Positions 22,288 to 33,798 of a DNA stretch of 64,000 nucleotides are shown here, piece by piece (within the stretch, counting starts at the first letter, position 1; each line of letters starts with the position of its first letter). The position numbers were made by a program, and so were the translations under genes. The stretch comes from Bremia lactucae (lineage: Eukaryota; Oomycota; Peronosporomycetes; Peronosporales; Peronosporaceae), in contig NC_090610.1 of NCBI RefSeq assembly GCF_004359215.1, positions 10,681,083 through 10,745,082 of the forward strand, in the 5' to 3' direction. The notes below the pieces were generated by a model. That model was not told the origin of the DNA and ran no database searches. It worked only from the letters and a program-made list of their open reading frames with translations.

Positions 22288-23525
22288 ATGGGCACGAATT
22301 TTTGGCACTCGACGCACTAGTAAGTATATATAAGTAATAATAGAAATTATTCCGAGATCGTATCAATTTTCACGACTGATGCTGCAGTTTATACTGGATG
22401 AAGGACGTGACCAAGGGCGACCTACGAAAGAGGAACCCTCAAGATCGTAGGCATTTATCAGACGACGAGATTGATAGCATCCACCTTGCCAATATATCGT
22501 GTAAGTAGTCATGTACGTGCCCCGTTCACTAACCTGTAGGACTGGCTGGTGGTAAATTAATTGAGGCGATCCCTGAATGCTGAAGTGCTGGAGGAAATAG
22601 GGCCCCGGTTAAGGGTCCGCCAAATTATAATCTATACCGCCATTATCTTTTACCGCCGCTTTTACCAGACGTACGACTTCCGCGGTCAAAATCTCTAAGC
22701 TTTAGTATTTAAATTGCGATCTGTATGTAATGCAGGAAGAGTTTTGTGAATTTTGACCCCCATCTGGTCATTGGGACAGTATTTTTTCTTGCCTCAAAGG
22801 TAGAAGAAAGTCAATTGTCATTGACAACGGTCGCTTCTGTTCTGCACCATTACACCACGAGTAGGCTAAACGAACCTAACTGCTTAAAGTCGCTGCTAAC
22901 GCGCTGTTTCTATTTGACAAAAGCTGGCGTAGATGAGGATGAATCCATGTATACTTTTCAGGACAAGGATATCCTTGAGTGCGAGTTCTACGTAATTGAG
23001 GCGCTGCAGTTTGACTTAATCTTGCATCACCCATTCCCGTCGCTCCTTCAGTACCGTTGACACAATAATTGATTTGTTTAAGTACTTATTAATTCTTCCT
23101 TGTATTAATGGCTGCAGGCTCCTTGACGAATTTGAAATTCATGAAGAATGTCTCCAGCTCGCATGGTAGGCAATTAATTGTCAATTCTCATTCAGCGCTT
23201 TACATTTTATCATGTCGATAGGCAACTCGTGCAATACTCGTATCGAACAGATATCATTCTTTTGTATCCGCCGTTTATGGTGGCCTACGCGGCTGCCTAT
23301 ATCTCATGCCGGGATGCGGGCTATGATGCTGCGCAGGTCTTCGCGACCGTGAATATCAAAAAGGATTTGCAGCTAAAGATTGTAGGTGAATTTCAGAAAG
23401 CTGTAGAAACCGAGAAGAGGTTGTACGCGGTACAGCTTTCGGCTTTGGAAAAATTGGATGAGATAATTCCAGATGTATCGGCTGGTGACGCAGAGGCTAC
23501 AATTGGCGGGCCCGCAGACAAGTGA
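22288..23525 (+). CDS. CCNC: Cyclin C (Mediator kinase module)
   Basis: Six exons: 22288-22319, 22388-22500, 22586-22670, 22736-23050, 23118-23165 and 23222-23525. All junctions are GT-AG and close in phase, giving 298 residues. Cyclin C pairs with CDK8 in the Mediator kinase module. Family landmarks in order: MGTNFWHSTHYLYW start, RVRQIIIYTAIIFYRRFY helix, FFLASKVEES (the cyclin-box signature), DILECEFYVIEAL, HHPFPSLLQ, ECLQLAW and YRTDIILLYPPFMVA. Spacing between these blocks matches animal cyclin C residue for residue over long stretches. Exon 2 donor (GTAAGT) must join the acceptor at 22585; an earlier AG at 22554 would create a stop. Confidence 0.92.
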
Positions 23526-24851
23526 TGCGAAATATTTCAGTCCGTCTGCTTAATTAATGTCCTAATAGCACGTTTTTAATGAAAAAGTTAATGTGATGCA
23601 ATAATATTAGAACCCCGGCGACATAATAGTTTGAAGAGCACTAAAACTGAACTTTAGAAATGGAGACACAAGCAAGTATGTGGTGAAGCTTGGAAGCGGC
23701 TGATAAGGAGTATCATATGGACGGATACATTTATATAGCTGCTGGATGGTTCGACGAATCGGATAGATATCTCAGCGCTGTAGAGTATCAATTTTCATCA
23801 AAACAAGAAAGTCGATGAAATCTTGACAATTCGAATGATGCGATTCTGGATTCGGCTGACATCAGACGACAGAATATTGAGCCATTTGAACATGGCGACA
23901 AGCAAATAAGGGTAAATGGCAGCTCATAAAATGGTGCTGAAGTCCAAGGCTTTAAAATATAAGAGCTGATTTTGAGCGTCGTATTTGGCAACAACCGTCG
24001 ATTCATTTTTACTGGCAGGGGTGTTTAAATTGCTTTTCACGTCAAATTTATGCTTCTTATAAAATGGTCCAGCACTCGTAATTTTGCTCTTTAAGGCACT
24101 GGGGTTGCGACCCACTGCTGCAATGTTGTAAAGGTCGCGTTAATGGTCTTTATAACAGAGCGAACAATTTTTTTGATCATCCTGTTAGATCATTCGTTAG
24201 CTTACGCCGCGACTTTCTTAAATTGGCAGTGCATCACCGCAATTTCTTCTGCTCGGCGAGCAATGGATTAAGAAAACTTTGCAAGGTTGAGGTCACCACA
24301 AACAAGTCAAAACTATTAGTTAGGCCTCGACATTTTTTGCTTGATCCAAGTGTTATATTCGTCAGATAGTGCTCCTGACATGAGCTTTTAGCGAATTATT
24401 GATCGCGAGTTGGAAAATCACATTCTGAATGGAGCTAGTTGCATGAGATTATATCCTATATTATCCAAACTTGTGGCAGTCCAGAGAAATAATTATTATG
24501 TTTTTGCTACGACTATTAATGATGGATTTTTAGATTAATCTGCGTCAGCGTTTTTGCTATGACATATAATGATGGATTTTTAGATTAATTTGCGTCAGTC
24601 GGCCACAATAACTTCTGCGAGCATTGCACCGCTGATAAAAAACTCTCAAGCGTCGCCATGGTTATAAATGCTCCGAAAGAGGACGCTAAGCACTGGATAT
24701 AATAAATGCGGGGTCATATATCCTTCCGATACATCGAATCGTTTTTTTGCGCTTTTGTGTACTGTCTAGCCCCTAATTGAACTAGTGCTTGTTTTTTTTT
24801 GCTAAGTATACTGGTACTTTTTCTCAGCACTTATTACCTAAATCCAAAACT
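23526..24851. other. Intergenic, no gene recognised
   Basis: AT-rich sequence with short broken frames only. It contains the 50-bp tandem repeat described separately. Confidence 0.5.
24500..24599. repeat. Two-unit 50-bp tandem repeat
   Basis: Units 24500-24549 and 24550-24599 both read GTTTTTGCTA..AATGATGGATTTTTAGATTAAT..TGCGTCAG with a few differences. Only two units. Confidence 0.8.
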
Positions 24852-26399
24852 ATGGGTCGAGTTCTCGTCGGGATCATCGGTGGAGGCGCCGCTGGCATCA
24901 GTGCGCCAATGCGTTGCAGTTGCTTGTGTGTCGTACAGTTGTATAACGTGACCTGTAAATGAATGAATGCATGCAGTCACGGCGAAGTGCTTACGAGAAG
25001 TTGGACACGATGTTATTGTATTTGAGAAGGCGGATTATGTGGGGGGAGTGTGGAAATACGACGCAGCTGCACATGCGTCATCGTCCGTACTATACGAATC
25101 GCTGCACACAAACTTGCCAACAGCCATAATGCAGCTTCAGGATTTTCCTTTCCAAAAAGGGGTCTCCAGCTTTCCGTCTCACGTAGACGTACTGACTTAC
25201 CTGCAGAGCTACTCAAACCATTATGGAGTTGATAGCTGCGTACGGCTCAATTCGGTGGTGACTAGTGTATTAAAGGCTTCAAAGAAGTGGAAGATTTGCG
25301 TATCGTCGACGGATAGAGGAGACTATGCTGAAGAATTTGACCGCGTCGTTGTCTGCAACGGCCACTTTTCTAAGCCCTCATACGCATCAATCAAAGGCAT
25401 TGAGCGCTATAAGGGAGAGGTGACTCATTCACGTTCATACAGAACGCCTGACGCGTACAAAGACAAGGTTTGCGTCTGCTTAAGACTCATTTGCATGAGG
25501 ATACTTAATATAAGGGTGCGCTCCATGTCTAGCGTGTTTTAGTGATTGGACGCGGACCTTCGGGCCAAGACATTTCTCTTGAGCTTGCCAGTGGTGGTGC
25601 TGCGGAGGTCATCGTTGCGACTTTTGACTACGACTCTAATGACATTGACTCCCAAGATCTGCGAGTACTAAAGCCTGCCATTGACCATATCAATAATGAT
25701 GGTTCCGTGACATTTATAGATGGGTCGACTATTGATTCCCCTGATGAAATCATGCACTGCACTGGGTACCTGTATTCTGTCAGTGAGTTCTTTCCGTCTA
25801 AATTACTTTTTCCTGGGGCCTGTGTCCAGCCAGATGATTTGAACGAAGCCGAAATCGCTGTGTTCCATTGCTTGACAAACGGTACTGCCGTGGCTCCAAT
25901 CTACAAGCAATTGTTTGCCATCGAGGATCCCACGGCGGCATTTGTCGGGCTACCCTTCAGCAATTTGCCTTTTGTTTGCTTTCAGCTTCAAGCTCGATGG
26001 ATAGCGCGCGTGTTCGGCGGAACTGCTTTTCTTCCATCAAAATCGGACATGTATGCGGATTTCTATGCTTACGTCGGCTTTTTGGACGGTGATCTGACAA
26101 AGCTTCACCAATTAGGGCCTCTGCAGAAATACTATTTTAAGTACGTTGTTCTGGTGACACTAACTCCTAAAATTTTGCTTAAGTCGGGTGTTGACTCCTA
26201 CAGCGAGCTGGCTGCGTTGTCCAACTTCCAATTAGGACAGGAAATCCACGACATTTACGAAGACGTTCGGTTCCTCCGCCAAATGTTTCCGTACAAGTAT
26301 CGCAGTGCGGATTATCGACGAGATGAAGCAACGGGAAGGTGGGTTCGACGCATTGAGGCAAGCAATTCATTATCGGAACTTGTGCGAGAATTTCAGTAA
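24852..26399 (+). CDS. Flavin-containing monooxygenase
   Basis: Three exons: 24852-24900, 24977-25467 and 25533-26399; 468 residues, all joins in phase (GTGCGC..CAG and GTTTGC..TAG). An FAD-binding Rossmann motif opens the protein (VGIIGGGAAG). Then come FEKADYVGGVW, the FMO-identifying region VCNGHFSKPSY..YKGEVTHSRSYR (the FxGxxxH fingerprint with Tyr for Phe), the NADPH-binding IGRGPSGQDIS and the C-terminal CTGYLYSVSEFFP. FMOs oxygenate soft nucleophiles (N or S) using NADPH and O2. The substrate cannot be read from sequence. The gene ends the first island; no partner lies downstream before the repeats. Confidence 0.9.
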
Positions 26400-26678
26400 A
26401 ATTTTGGATTGGATCACTTTCTATCTTCATCGATGATTTCTCATTCGATTCTGGTTGCTAAATTCGGCTAGCCTTAGCAAGATCCATAAAAAATCATCGA
26501 AATTTTTAGCAGCAAATTTACATACGTCCAATTTTGTTTGCTTGAACATGCTTTTTGTCTCGACAGTAGAACGATGTTTGTTTTCGCTCGGAGTGTGCAA
26601 ACTGTCCCGTAAAAACTGACAAACGACTTTCGGCAGTTATTTTAGTAAGGGTAAGAAACGTAATTACAGACCGTAGTG

Positions 26679-26815
26679 CAAAAATCATAGCTAGCAAGGT
26701 TCTTTCATAATTTTCTTCGAATGAACAATTATTTTGTCACCGTTATTTTGTCACCGTCAAAATAATTGTTCATTCGAAGAAAATTATGAAAGAACCTTGC
26801 TAGCTATGATTTTTG
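26679..26815. repeat. Perfect 57-bp inverted repeat with 23-nt spacer
   Basis: Arm 26679-26735 is the exact reverse complement of 26759-26815. The spacer contains part of a 13-14-bp direct repeat (ATTTTGTCACCGT at about 26731 and 26745). The transcript of either strand would form a long hairpin. Confidence 0.95.
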
Positions 26816-26944
26816 AAACAATCTGCTGACATTTTTAATTTGCCATGGATTTGCGCCTCCGTTACGGCGAACATTCCAGTTGCGATTATTTTTTATGAAT
26901 ACTTCTTTTATTTTTGAGAATGAGCTATTTTAGATGTAAAGGGG

Positions 26945-27835
26945 TGTAACGGTATCGTTATTTGAAATTAACACTTAAAGGTTGTTAATCAATATATTAT
27001 CTAAAAGGTAGATAATATTTGGAGGATATTACTTTATATAGTAATGTTCAGAAATCTTATCCATAAATAGGTATAGACCATTATATCTATTTATCCCGCA
27101 GACTAATCAACGGTAGATGTAAATAAAAGAGAGAGACAGATAAGATAAGATAAGATTTCAATTGCATGTTGAGTATTCGTTTATAATTAAGTTAGCGTTA
27201 ACAGATAGAAAGAAGAGACACTTAATTATATTAATACAGTTTTCATTTTACCCTCTTTAAGCACGTTGCCTTAAGGAGAAGTCTTCCTCTGCACGTACTA
27301 GTGTACGTGAAATAACGTAAGGCACCACTCGCAACTGAAGCAGTGCGAAGTGGACTTGTACTTAAGCAGTACAAGTAGAAGTGCCCCGTTCTGTAGGAGG
27401 AATTAAAAATATTATATACTATCAAAAAAAATAATAAAGAAGTATAAATTATTATCATTCAATAATTTTACTTAATATTTCCAATATTGCCTTAATTGGT
27501 AATTTGAAGCAATAAGACAGCAGTTCTGTTGATAAGTTGATTAAAGTATGTATCAGCGGTTTATCAAGGGGTCGCAATATATAGTTTGATAAGAATATAT
27601 TTAAGTCAGTAGATAAACGATCGTTACGTAGAAACTTGATATTATAAAACGTCCTTACTTTTTCCCTATATTAAAGCCTTTTGTATTGACCTTTAGTGGC
27701 TAAGATTTTTCTTAGCTACTTAAAGCCTATCTTACCACGTTGTGTACGTAGAGGATTTGGGGGCACCTCACCTTCACTGTTACCAGTGCAGGTTGGCTGG
27801 TACTGAAGAAGTACTAGCGGAAGGTGCCCGTTACA
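26945..27835. repeat. Putative LTR or solo LTR
   Basis: About 890 bp of AT-rich sequence bounded by TGTAACGGTATCG at 26945 and GTGCCCGTTACA at 27835, the inverted termini typical of oomycete LTRs. The flanking 5 bp do not match and no second copy is in the window, so both ends are uncertain. Segments such as AGTGCCCCGTTCTGTAGG near 27390 could instead mark an internal end. From 27836 to 28068 I see no gene, only a short basic frame from 27977 that the next element interrupts. Confidence 0.35.
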
Positions 27836-28063
27836 CTCAATGTAGGTCAGGATCACTTTCAAGCACACAATATATATTGGAAACCGTACCCCTTTTCGGT
27901 TTCGCCACAACCCATAGATTAAATTAGGGGACCGGTAAGGCCACACACTCTAACTTAATCATCTACCTCTGTATTGATGAGAACGCGTCGCAAGAGCAAC
28001 GGGACGAGAAGGAGTAGAAAGGCCCAGGGACCAGTGAAATTGGCTCGATCAATGGGCAAGGGA

Positions 28064-28068
28064 GGGGG
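28064..28068. repeat. Probable target-site duplication GGGGG (left)
   Basis: Five G residues precede the LTR start and five follow the other LTR at 40928-40932. Low complexity weakens the call. Confidence 0.5.
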
Positions 28069-28733
28069 TGTAATGGGCGTCTCATTACATGTCTTAGTAC
28101 TTACCATAGTACATATCTCAAAGGTGCTCGGCACCGGAGATGAGACGGAGGGAAGCGGGACATGTCTCTACAGGGTAAGACATGGGAGCCAGGGCTAAAG
28201 GTAGCCAGTTGTGCTCTAGATGAAGTGATGACGCCGCATCGTCATTACTCATCTTCCTAGAAACCATCTGGCGACACTGCATCGTCGACATGAGAGTTTC
28301 AAGTTCAAGTTCAAAGCTTCCCAGTCGAAGTTCAAGGTTTAAATTCAAGTACAGAATGATGGGACCTGCTTGGGAACTACACTGGTGACGCGTCCAACGT
28401 GTCTCTACCGGTTGAAGTGAGTGGCGTGAGCCAGTCACTTCGCAGGGAATTTTCCACAGGACTTCAAGTTCAAGGTCCTATGGTTTGAACCTCAGTGTCC
28501 CCAAGGTTTTATATATCAGTTCGTAGGTTTTATTCATGCATGTGTAGGTTTTACTTGTAAAACCTCTAGGAGCCCTTGAGGCTAATGAGGAGTAGCGACA
28601 GGAACCATAACAGCTTTTCAATTCAGTTGTCATTTTACCTTCAACCTCGCAAGCGCCCTCCAACGTTTCCTCCTCACGGTTCAGTCTCCTCTTGCAGTAA
28701 GCTGAACAAGGGACTTGGCCTAGTCCCATTACA
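28069..28733 (+). repeat. 5' LTR, younger family A element
   Basis: Starts TGTAATGGGCG and ends CCCATTACA; 665 bp; matches 9592-10256 in reverse complement. Confidence 0.93.
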
Positions 28734-28735
28734 CC

Positions 28736-28751
28736 TGGCAGCACTTTGAGG
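28736..28751 (+). other. Primer-binding site, younger family A element
   Basis: TGGCAGCACTTTGAGG two bases after the LTR; one change from the older copy. Confidence 0.7.
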
Positions 28752-28811
28752 AATCTTCCAACTCCTTGACTTGGCCAGTGTGCTCTGATTCCCATTTTTC
28801 CCACGGAATCA

Positions 28812-30000
28812 TGGATCCATTGAGAGAGAATTTCCCCCACCTATCCGATCCGGAGTGGGCGGCGTATGAGCGCATGGTCACTATCTTCGGCGAAGCAAGT
28901 GTGATCAACATGTTGAACACCTTCAATCCCGAAGCGCAGAGTTGACGGCGCTCAACTTCATGCACCAGGAGGTGTTGGAGCGCAACGGCAGACCACAACT
29001 CTGCCGCAAGAGTTGCGCCTCTAAAACTCGATGTGAACCATTACAAAGGTGGCGAGAATGAGCCCCTTTTACGTCGGTTCGTCGAGATGGATATAGCCTT
29101 GAGAGTTCAGCAGATCTATGATCCCGATCATCAAGTTGCTTTCGCGATGTCGAAGCTCGGTGGACGTGCGAGAAGCTGGGCATTCGGTCGTCGATTCACC
29201 GACCCAGGATGCTTCCCGGACTATGAAGCCTTCAAGTACGAGTTGAAGCTAGCGTTCGAGCCGCCGAAGAACGAATTCCGAGCTCGAGTTGAGTTTCTGG
29301 ACCTGCGCCAAGGACGTCTGGAGTTGCACGCCTACGCGCAACGCGCTCGATACCTAGTGTCGAGTATCGTGAGCGATCCAGTCGATTATGCCACTCAGGT
29401 CGTCACTTTCATGAAAGGTCTAAACGATGGTCCAGTGAAGACTCAGCTGTCCCGAGAGTATCCTGAGACGATGGAAGACGCGATCAATCGCGCTCTTCAG
29501 GAAGAGTTCAGTCTTCGCCAGGCTCGCATCCACCAAAGTTCAACCCGGCAGCCGCGCCAGCAGTACCAGCCGCGCCAGCAGTACCAGCCACGCAGTTCTA
29601 CGACGGACCCGAGCCAATGGATCAGTCCGCTGTGTCCACACAAGCCAACGGGAATACGCGGTCAAGAACCGATTTTAAGTGTTTCCGATGTGATCGGATG
29701 GGCCACTTTGCTCGAGATTACCGAGCGTCGGTCAACAACAGGCTGCTCTCGCAGCGCTCCCGCCCAACTTCGTCAGGTCGTGCTTTCAGCCGACCTCAGG
29801 GGCGGAGCGAACAAGCAAAAAAAACGGCAACGACCGGTAGGAGCGGGGCTCTTTACTGGCCGAGAATCAAGTTCTGCGATGACGGTGGAGTCACAGGACT
29901 TGGGCCCCAACGTGCAACCTGCACACATGAAGTCCACCAAGAAGAAGACCAGTATCGATCAGCGGTCAAAGCTGATAGTCTTGGTCGTAAAGGTGAATGA
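28812..30000 (+). pseudogene. Family A gag, younger copy, unit 1
   Basis: ATG 28812 opens MDPLRENFPHLSDPEWAAYE but stops at 28944-28946, so the N-terminal piece is cut off. Capsid resumes at about 29033 (VNHYKGGENEPLLRRFVEMD, then SKLGGRARSWAFGRRFTD) and runs to a QYQPR repeat tail. A 1-nt deletion near 29596, relative to the older copy, moves the capsid frame directly into the protease frame. The zinc knuckle (CFRCDRMGHFARDY, last Cys replaced by Tyr) is left in another frame that ends at 30000. The encoded capsid-protease fusion therefore lacks the knuckle. Confidence 0.85.
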
Positions 30001-30356
30001 GTCAGCTCCACCTTTGCGTGCCCTGATATATACAGGTGCCTCGAACAACTTTGTTCGAGAGCGTGCCCTCTCAGATAGCAACGTATTTGCACCTGATGTG
30101 AAGGAAATGGGCAAGATGGTTGTTCGATTCGCGGATGGATCGACAACCCAGATGGTGAAAAGAGTTGTTACTCTACACCTGGGATGTGAAGTTTTCCGAG
30201 GAGAAGATGAATTTATCCTTCTCGACCTCGATGACAAGTACGATATGATACTTGGGATGCCATGGCTGATGCGGTACCAGCTAAAGATTGATTGGTGACG
30301 GCATCTTATCAGTGTTCAAGGTTCGAACACAGTGCAGTGGGAATCTGCTCATAAGG

Positions 30357-30454
30357 AACAAGTACTATGGGTATACGCCTCGGTTGAAGAAGTTCCAGAT
30401 CCCTTTAGTGATCTGGAACTTCTTCAACCGAGGCGTATACCCATAGTACTTGTT
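30357..30454. repeat. 45-bp perfect inverted repeat inside family A pol (unit 1)
   Basis: Arm 30357-30401 is the exact reverse complement of 30410-30454, spacer 8 nt. The right arm is absent from the older copy near 7,900, so a 42-nt in-frame inverted duplication was added. Confidence 0.93.
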
Positions 30455-30805
30455 CTCGCGGCGTGCGATGGCCCCGCATCTTCACAGAGTGGATGTGTTG
30501 AGCACAAGAAGGAAGCGCACCGACCAAGAAAAACTAAGAAGACTCAACCGAAGTCGTGGAGAGTCGCAACGAATGAGAACGTTCAACTCGTTCGTTGTGA
30601 TCCGTCATGCGAAGCTGGTCCAGTTCAGACACGTACCTCTGAACAAGGCATGCATTCTCCTGCCACGCTAACTGACGAAGGAAACATCAACGGCCACGAT
30701 GTTTCAAGCGAAGAACATGTCCAAGCTATTGCTTGTGACGATGTGGGGGTGGCACAGGGTGTCTGCAACGTGAAGGTTGATAATCCCCCATGCTCGTTAT
30801 CAAGT

Positions 30806-30832
30806 TTGCTCATTTCTGAGAGAAATGAGCAA
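30806..30832. repeat. 12-bp inverted repeat inside family A pol (unit 1)
   Basis: TTGCTCATTTCT, spacer GAG, AGAAATGAGCAA. Relative to the older copy near 7,550 this is an 18-nt in-frame insertion. Confidence 0.85.
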
Positions 30833-33798
30833 GAAGTCGTTCTTCCGCAGTCTCAAGGATGGCGAGATTGCCCACGTGTGTATGATCGTTGCGGAAGCCG
30901 ATCGCGAAGAAATAAATATTTCGTCCAACATGGACATGGAAGTACTGGAAGACAAGACCCGGTTTGAAAGATACGAAACTCAGTCGTGGGATGCGCTCAC
31001 GGGAAACCCATTGTACGAACTTGCACTGGAGTTTAAAGACATCTTCCCAGACAAGGTACCAGAGGAACTCCCAGTGGACCGTGGAGTCCATCATGAGATT
31101 GACTTGTCTCCTGGTACCAAGTATTGCGTCACGAGACAGTGGCCATTGCCGAAGGAACAAGTCGAGGCAATCGACAAGTTCTTCGAGCAGCGTCGGACAG
31201 CTGGTCATGTTCGTGAGAGCAAGTCTCCGCACAGCAGCCCAACATTCTGTGTTAAGAAGGCAACGGGTGGTTGGCGAATTGTTCATGTTTTCAACAAGCT
31301 GAATGACGCCACCATACCTGCTCAGACACCTGTTCCTCGGAAAGACATGATTCTTGACGGAATGGTGAATAGCACAGTCTTTAGCACCTTGGATTTGTTG
31401 AATGGGTTCCATCAGATCCGAATGCGCGAGGCTGACGTTCCTCTGACAGCGGTTAGCACGCCAAGCGGCATGCTGTGGGAATGGCTCGTGATGCCACAAG
31501 GGTTAAAGAATGCGCCAGCGACGTTCAATCGCATAGTGACAAACATTCTTCGTCCCTTACGTGACTTTGCTCCGAGTTATTTTGACGACATCTTCGTCCA
31601 CAGCAAGGCCCCGTATAACCATGCGGACTTGGATGTTCACCTCGATCACTTACGACGCCTATTCGAAGTGATGCGAGAGAACAAGCTCTACGCGAATCTG
31701 AAGAAGTGTATCTTCTGCGCGCCAGAAATCCCAGTCCTTGGCTGCTTTGTTGGCAAGAACGGTATCCGCGCTGACGCAGAGAAGATCAAAGTGATCGACA
31801 AATGGCCTGCACCTCAGAACATGAAGCAACTGCGCCAGTGGTTGGGTCTGGCCAATTACCTCCACAAGTATACACGGAACTACGCTGACATGACTCAGCC
31901 GCTTACGCGCCTACTCAAGAAGGACGTTGAGTGGAAGTGGGAACAGGAAAATGTAGTGGCTTTCGAGTTGGTCAAAAGGAGCTTGCGTGAAGCGCCAGTG
32001 CTTGCGCTTCCTGATGACAACAAGCCTTTCCATATGTTGTCTGCGATGCGAGTGATTACGCCATTGGTTGTGCATTAATGCAGCACGATGCCAATGAGCG
32101 AGAGAGAGTTATCTCCTATCAATCGCGGCAATTAAAGCCAGCAGAACAAAACTACCCGGTTCTGAAATACTCTCTTGTGAAGTTCGGAGTCCACCTTCTC
32201 GGTGAAGAGCGCTTTGTGGTCTACACAGATCATGCGTCATTGCGCACTGCCGTGAAGACCCCTCACTTAACCCAGGGGATGGCACGATGAATTGCATTCT
32301 TCTCGGAGTACAACTTTGTTGTACACTACAAGCCAGGCAAGACAAACATCCTTGCTAATGCGTTATCAACACGTCCGGATTATGACTCTCGATTGACAGA
32401 GGATGTGCCAAGCGCCGCCTGCAGGAGTTGTCCAAGTGATCAAGAATCTGTGAGCGCTACCGCAGCCCAAGCTCGCTCATCTGTTCGTGAGGACATTGCA
32501 CGAGCATGCAAGGACGACGAAGGTTACTGGGAAATGCTGCAGTACCTCAAGAGCCCAACGGAGGATAAGCTGAAAAAGATATCTGCAAGAGCGCGATCAC
32601 GGATCCACAGATATTCCATCCACGATGGTCTACTCTGTTATGGGGTTGACGATGACGACGTGCCAAGAGTTGTCGTTCCAAACGACAAAGAACTAAGGCA
32701 CCGTCTGTTGTTTGAGTACCACGACAGTCCCCCTGGAGGTCACTTTGATCGCGATAAGACTTTCATGAGCCTCTCTCGCGACTATTATTGGCCGCATATG
32801 TACAAACGGGTGCGCAAGTACGTCCGTACTTGTGAGGTGTGCCAACGCGTGAAGCCTTCCAGTAGTTATCAGGCACCACTGCGGTCACTACCGATCCTAA
32901 TTGACAGTTGGAAGTATGTGAGCATGGACTATGTGTTCAGACTTCCTCGCGACTCGCAAAACCGGAACGGCATTCTGTGATAGTGGACCGATTCAGTAAA
33001 ATGGCTCATCTGATTGCCGTGCCGGATACCATCGATGCGGAAGAGACAGCACAAGTCTTTGTGGATACTGTCTTCCGACTCCATGGGTTGCCTGAGGAGA
33101 TCGTCTCGGATCGAGACACCCGATTCACCTCCGCCCTATGGCGCGCAGTTTTTGAGCGCCTTGGTACAAAGTTGTCGATGTCGACAGCTGCACACCCTGA
33201 AACGGATGGGCAAACGGAGCGTGTGAATCGCGTGCTGGAGGACATACTGCGAAGCTATGCAACGTCATTCGAGGAATGGAGTGCCTTCCTCCCACTGGTT
33301 GAGTTCTCGATCAACAACTCAACGCACGCATCTACCGGGTACTCTCCCTTCTATATCAACAATGGTTTCCACCCTCGCGTGCCAGCGACACTCATGGGGG
33401 CGGTTTCTACTCTTGGTGGGGGAGGAACTCCATTGGCAACGGAGTTGAACACCGCGAGTGCGACGGATATACGGGCCAATTTTGACGTTTTGGACTCCAC
33501 GTCAAACATGCCTCGACGAGACCAAAAGAGGATCGAAGACTTTGTCGGCAAAAGACAAATCATCGTTAGGTTTGTGCGCGACGCAATTGCTCAAGCCCGA
33601 GATCGGCAGAAGGAGCAAGCGGACAAGCATGGAAGAAAGAACATGAATTGTTTCAAGGTTGGAGATCTCGTCCTACTTAGTACGGGTAATCTTCCTGAAC
33701 ATGCAGTGTCCAGCCTTGGTAGCAGCAAGCTACTACCTCGGTTTATTGGACCATTCAGAGTTCTGAAATGCAACGGGAGTGCCTACACCCTAGACGTT

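Larger units (their letters stand above)
28755..33798 (+). repeat. First unit of 5,044-bp near-identical tandem repeat
   Basis: Aligns without gaps to 33800-38843 at an offset of 5,045. By eye I found five substitutions (29649 C/A, 30118 G/A, 31029 G/A, 31359 G/A, 33764 T/C). The unit begins inside the 5' leader and ends in the integrase C-terminal region, points with no role in transposition. Confidence 0.93.
29823..33798 (+). pseudogene. Family A pol, younger copy, unit 1 (truncated at N)
   Basis: The protease has RALIYTGASNNFVRERA (catalytic Asp replaced by Tyr) and DMILGMPWLMRY, then a stop at 30296. A spacer with two inverted duplications follows. Reverse transcriptase at about 30960-31950 is intact in one frame: SSPTFCVKKATGGWRIV, IPAQTPVPRKDM, MPQGLKNAPATFNRI, SYFDDIFVHS. 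A frameshift precedes the RNase H catalytic DAS segment at about 32045, and a TGA replaces a conserved Trp codon at 32287. Integrase covers 32390-33798 (GGHFDRDKT, CEVCQRVKPS, VSDRDTRFTS, HPETDGQTERVNRVLED), with a 1-nt deletion at about 32978. The unit ends at the N within the integrase C-terminal domain. Confidence 0.88.

Noticed and set aside
22554..22585. Early acceptor for cyclin C exon 3
   Set aside because: Joining at the AG at 22554 creates an immediate stop; the AG at 22585 keeps the frame and aligns with the cyclin C helix.
24500..24599. CRISPR-like repeat
   Set aside because: Only two adjacent units with no spacers, in a eukaryotic genome.
28118..28438. 106-codon frame on the minus strand of the LTR, repeated in every family A LTR
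   Set aside because: It is conserved only because the LTRs are conserved; it has no domain, overlaps simple TTGAACTT-type repeats, and is shortened in other copies.
29810..29830. Programmed -1 frameshift at the A8 run between gag and protease
   Set aside because: The protease lies in the +1 frame, not -1, relative to the knuckle frame, so a classical -1 slippery site does not explain it; recorded only as an open question.
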